Source of the DNA: Methylococcaceae bacterium
GTDB lineage: Bacteria > Pseudomonadota > Gammaproteobacteria > Methylococcales > Methylomonadaceae
Assembly (NCBI GenBank): GCA_947505055.1
Contig: CANNLO010000026.1
Location: 1 to 24,963, forward strand
Length of the DNA: 24,963 bases
Direction: 5' to 3'
Shown one piece after another: positions 23,755 to 24,963 of the stretch. How positions within the stretch are numbered: the first letter of the stretch is position 1; each line of letters starts with the position of its first letter. The translations under genes and the position numbers were made by a program. The notes below the pieces were generated by a model. It made no database searches. It saw only the letters and a program-made list of their open reading frames with translations, and was not told the DNA's origin.

Positions 23755-24626
23755 AAGGTATTATTTTAGCCGGTGGTTCTGGCACACGTTTATACCCAGT
23801 TACTCAGGTGGTTTCTAAGCAGCTGTTGCCTGTGTACGATAAGCCGATGATTTATTATCCTCTTACGACTTTAATGTTGGCAGGTATTCGTGAAGTGTTG
23901 ATTATTTCTACACCCGAAGATACTCCACGCTTCAAGCAGTTGTTAGAAGATGGCAGTTTGTGGGGCATGGATATTCAATATGCTGTGCAGCCATCACCTG
24001 ATGGGCTTGCACAAGCCTTTATAATTGGTAAGGATTTTATTGGAAATGACAGCTGCGCATTGGTATTGGGTGACAATATATTTTACGGTCATGAACTCGC
24101 CCACAAAACACAGCTCGCTGCAAAAATAACCCAAGGTGCCACAGTATTTGCCTACCCGGTGAGTGATCCGGAGCGCTATGGCGTTGTAGAGTTTAATGCA
24201 CAAGGCCAAGCCATAAGCTTAGAAGAAAAGCCCAAAGCCCCTAAATCTAGATACGCCGTTACGGGCCTGTATTTCTATGACAACCAGGTGATTGAGATTG
24301 CTAAGAATTTAAAGCCATCATCACGAGGGGAGCTAGAGATTACTGATGTAAACCGCGAGTATTTGAAGCGGGGTGAATTGAAAGTAGAAGTAATGGGCCG
24401 TGGCATCGCCTGGCTAGATACGGGCACACATGAATCGCTACTAGAGGCTTCTTCCTTTATTGAAACTATAGAAAAGCGCCAGGGGTTAAAGATTGCTTGT
24501 CCTGAAGAGATTGCCTACCGTATGCATTTTATTGATGCGGCAGCATTAGATAAGCTAGCAGATAAATACATTAAGAATAACTATGGCCAATACTTGAAAC
24601 AACTTCTCAATGAGCAGGTGTTTTAA
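23751..24626 (+). CDS. rfbA: Glucose-1-phosphate thymidylyltransferase
   Basis: A 291-residue nucleotidyltransferase of normal RmlA length. [16 protein letters not shown] is the signature loop, [17 protein letters not shown] binds the sugar phosphate, and LGDNIFYG holds the metal-binding Asp. EEKPKAPKS and [13 protein letters not shown] are the conserved later blocks. It makes dTDP-glucose from dTTP and glucose 1-phosphate and is the feedback-controlled entry step in the family. It begins in the rfbB stop (ATGA) and its TAA overlaps the rfbC start as TAATG, so the three are coupled in the order B-A-C. Confidence 0.97.
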   Translation: MKGIILAGGSGTRLYPVTQVVSKQLLPVYDKPMIYYPLTTLMLAGIREVLIISTPEDTPRFKQLLEDGSLWGMDIQYAVQPSPDGLAQAFIIGKDFIGNDSCALVLGDNIFYGHELAHKTQLAAKITQGATVFAYPVSDPERYGVVEFNAQGQAISLEEKPKAPKSRYAVTGLYFYDNQVIEIAKNLKPSSRGELEITDVNREYLKRGELKVEVMGRGIAWLDTGTHESLLEASSFIETIEKRQGLKIACPEEIAYRMHFIDAAALDKLADKYIKNNYGQYLKQLLNEQVF

Positions 24627-24963
24627 TGCAAGTAGTGCAAACGGCTATTCCAGATGTGCTGATACTGGAACCTAAAGTATTTGGTGATGACAGGGGGTTC
24701 TTCTTTGAAAGTTTTAATCAACAGACTTTTCAAAATCTTACAGGTGTTAAAGCCAACTTTGTACAGGACAATCACTCAAAATCATCTGCCAATGTATTGC
24801 GAGGCCTGCATTACCAAATAGAACAAGCCCAAGGTAAATTAGTGCGCGTCACTGCTGGTGAAGTGTTTGATGTGGCGGTAGACATCCGTCGTCAGTCGGC
24901 GACTTTTGGTAAATGGATAGGGGTGCTGTTATCAGCCGAGAATAAGCGTCAATTATGGGTGCC
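24626..24963 (+). CDS. rfbC: dTDP-4-dehydrorhamnose 3,5-epimerase, N-terminal part
   Basis: The gene starts at ATG 24626 within the rfbA stop (TAATG) and runs off the end of the window after 112 codons; the full protein is normally about 180 residues. DDRGFFFESF is the RmlC opening. QDNHSKS and LRGLHYQ contain the active-site region, with H62 as the probable catalytic His. FDVAVDIRRQSATFGKW carries the second conserved block. It epimerises dTDP-4-keto-6-deoxyglucose at C3 and C5 before RfbD reduction to dTDP-L-rhamnose. rfbD is not in view and may lie just beyond the window or elsewhere. Confidence 0.95.
   Translation, partial: MQVVQTAIPDVLILEPKVFGDDRGFFFESFNQQTFQNLTGVKANFVQDNHSKSSANVLRGLHYQIEQAQGKLVRVTAGEVFDVAVDIRRQSATFGKWIGVLLSAENKRQLWV

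Noticed and set aside
1..24963. CRISPR array, tRNA or rRNA genes, phage genes
   Set aside because: No regularly spaced repeats, cloverleaf-like conserved arms or structural phage proteins were seen in the window.

Overview
The window is the middle and 3' part of a large surface-polysaccharide (O-antigen or capsule type) biosynthesis locus. Every gene I accept reads on the + strand. The organism is a Gram-negative proteobacterium. The protein style of the rfbB/rfbA/rfbC block and of the genes at 14.9-21.5 kb suggests a betaproteobacterium (for example Methylophilaceae or Burkholderiales), but this is an impression from family resemblance and not proven. I see no tRNA, rRNA, CRISPR array or intact insertion sequence.

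Layout. (1) 1-8352: the tail of an HpcH/HpaI-aldolase-like gene, an extended SDR sugar dehydratase/epimerase, a Wzx-type flippase, four GT2 glycosyltransferases, a hexapeptide-repeat acetyltransferase and a Wzy-type polymerase. This is an AT-rich, classical Wzx/Wzy block. (2) 8608-13901: a second SDR, a further GT2, then a heptose nucleotide module: a three-domain protein (HddC guanylyltransferase, GmhB phosphatase and a C-terminal P-loop kinase-like domain), the GHMP kinase HddA and the isomerase GmhA. Together they should convert sedoheptulose 7-phosphate to GDP-D-glycero-alpha-D-manno-heptose. (3) 13918-14752: a scar, made of a decayed, truncated second copy of rfbB followed by an unrecognised ORF with an in-frame stop. 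(4) 14913-21508: a tightly coupled, less AT-rich seven-gene module (GT2 with C-terminal membrane helices, FAD-dependent oxidoreductase, polytopic GT-C-like membrane protein, atypical SDR, xylose-isomerase-like TIM-barrel enzyme, ArnE/EmrE-like small membrane protein, DPM1-like GT2). It looks like a self-contained pathway for making, lipid-linking, flipping and transferring a sugar. (5) 21742-22536: an AT-rich SAM-dependent methyltransferase standing alone. (6) 22663-24963: rfbB, rfbA and the start of rfbC for dTDP-4-keto-6-deoxy sugars/dTDP-L-rhamnose. rfbD is not in view.

How it works together (inference): the GDP-heptose and dTDP-rhamnose branches supply precursors, the five GT2 enzymes of regions 1-2 build a repeat unit on undecaprenyl phosphate, Wzx flips it, Wzy polymerises it, and the acetyltransferase and perhaps the methyltransferase decorate it. 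The 14.9-21.5 kb module may add a side-branch sugar in the periplasm by a GtrB/ArnE/GT-C-like route. The initiating phosphoglycosyltransferase, chain-length regulator and ligase are not in the window.

The points most worth attention are the three-domain heptose enzyme with its unassigned kinase domain, the unassigned seven-gene module, and the rfbB relic that forms an imperfect direct repeat with intact rfbB about 8.7 kb downstream.
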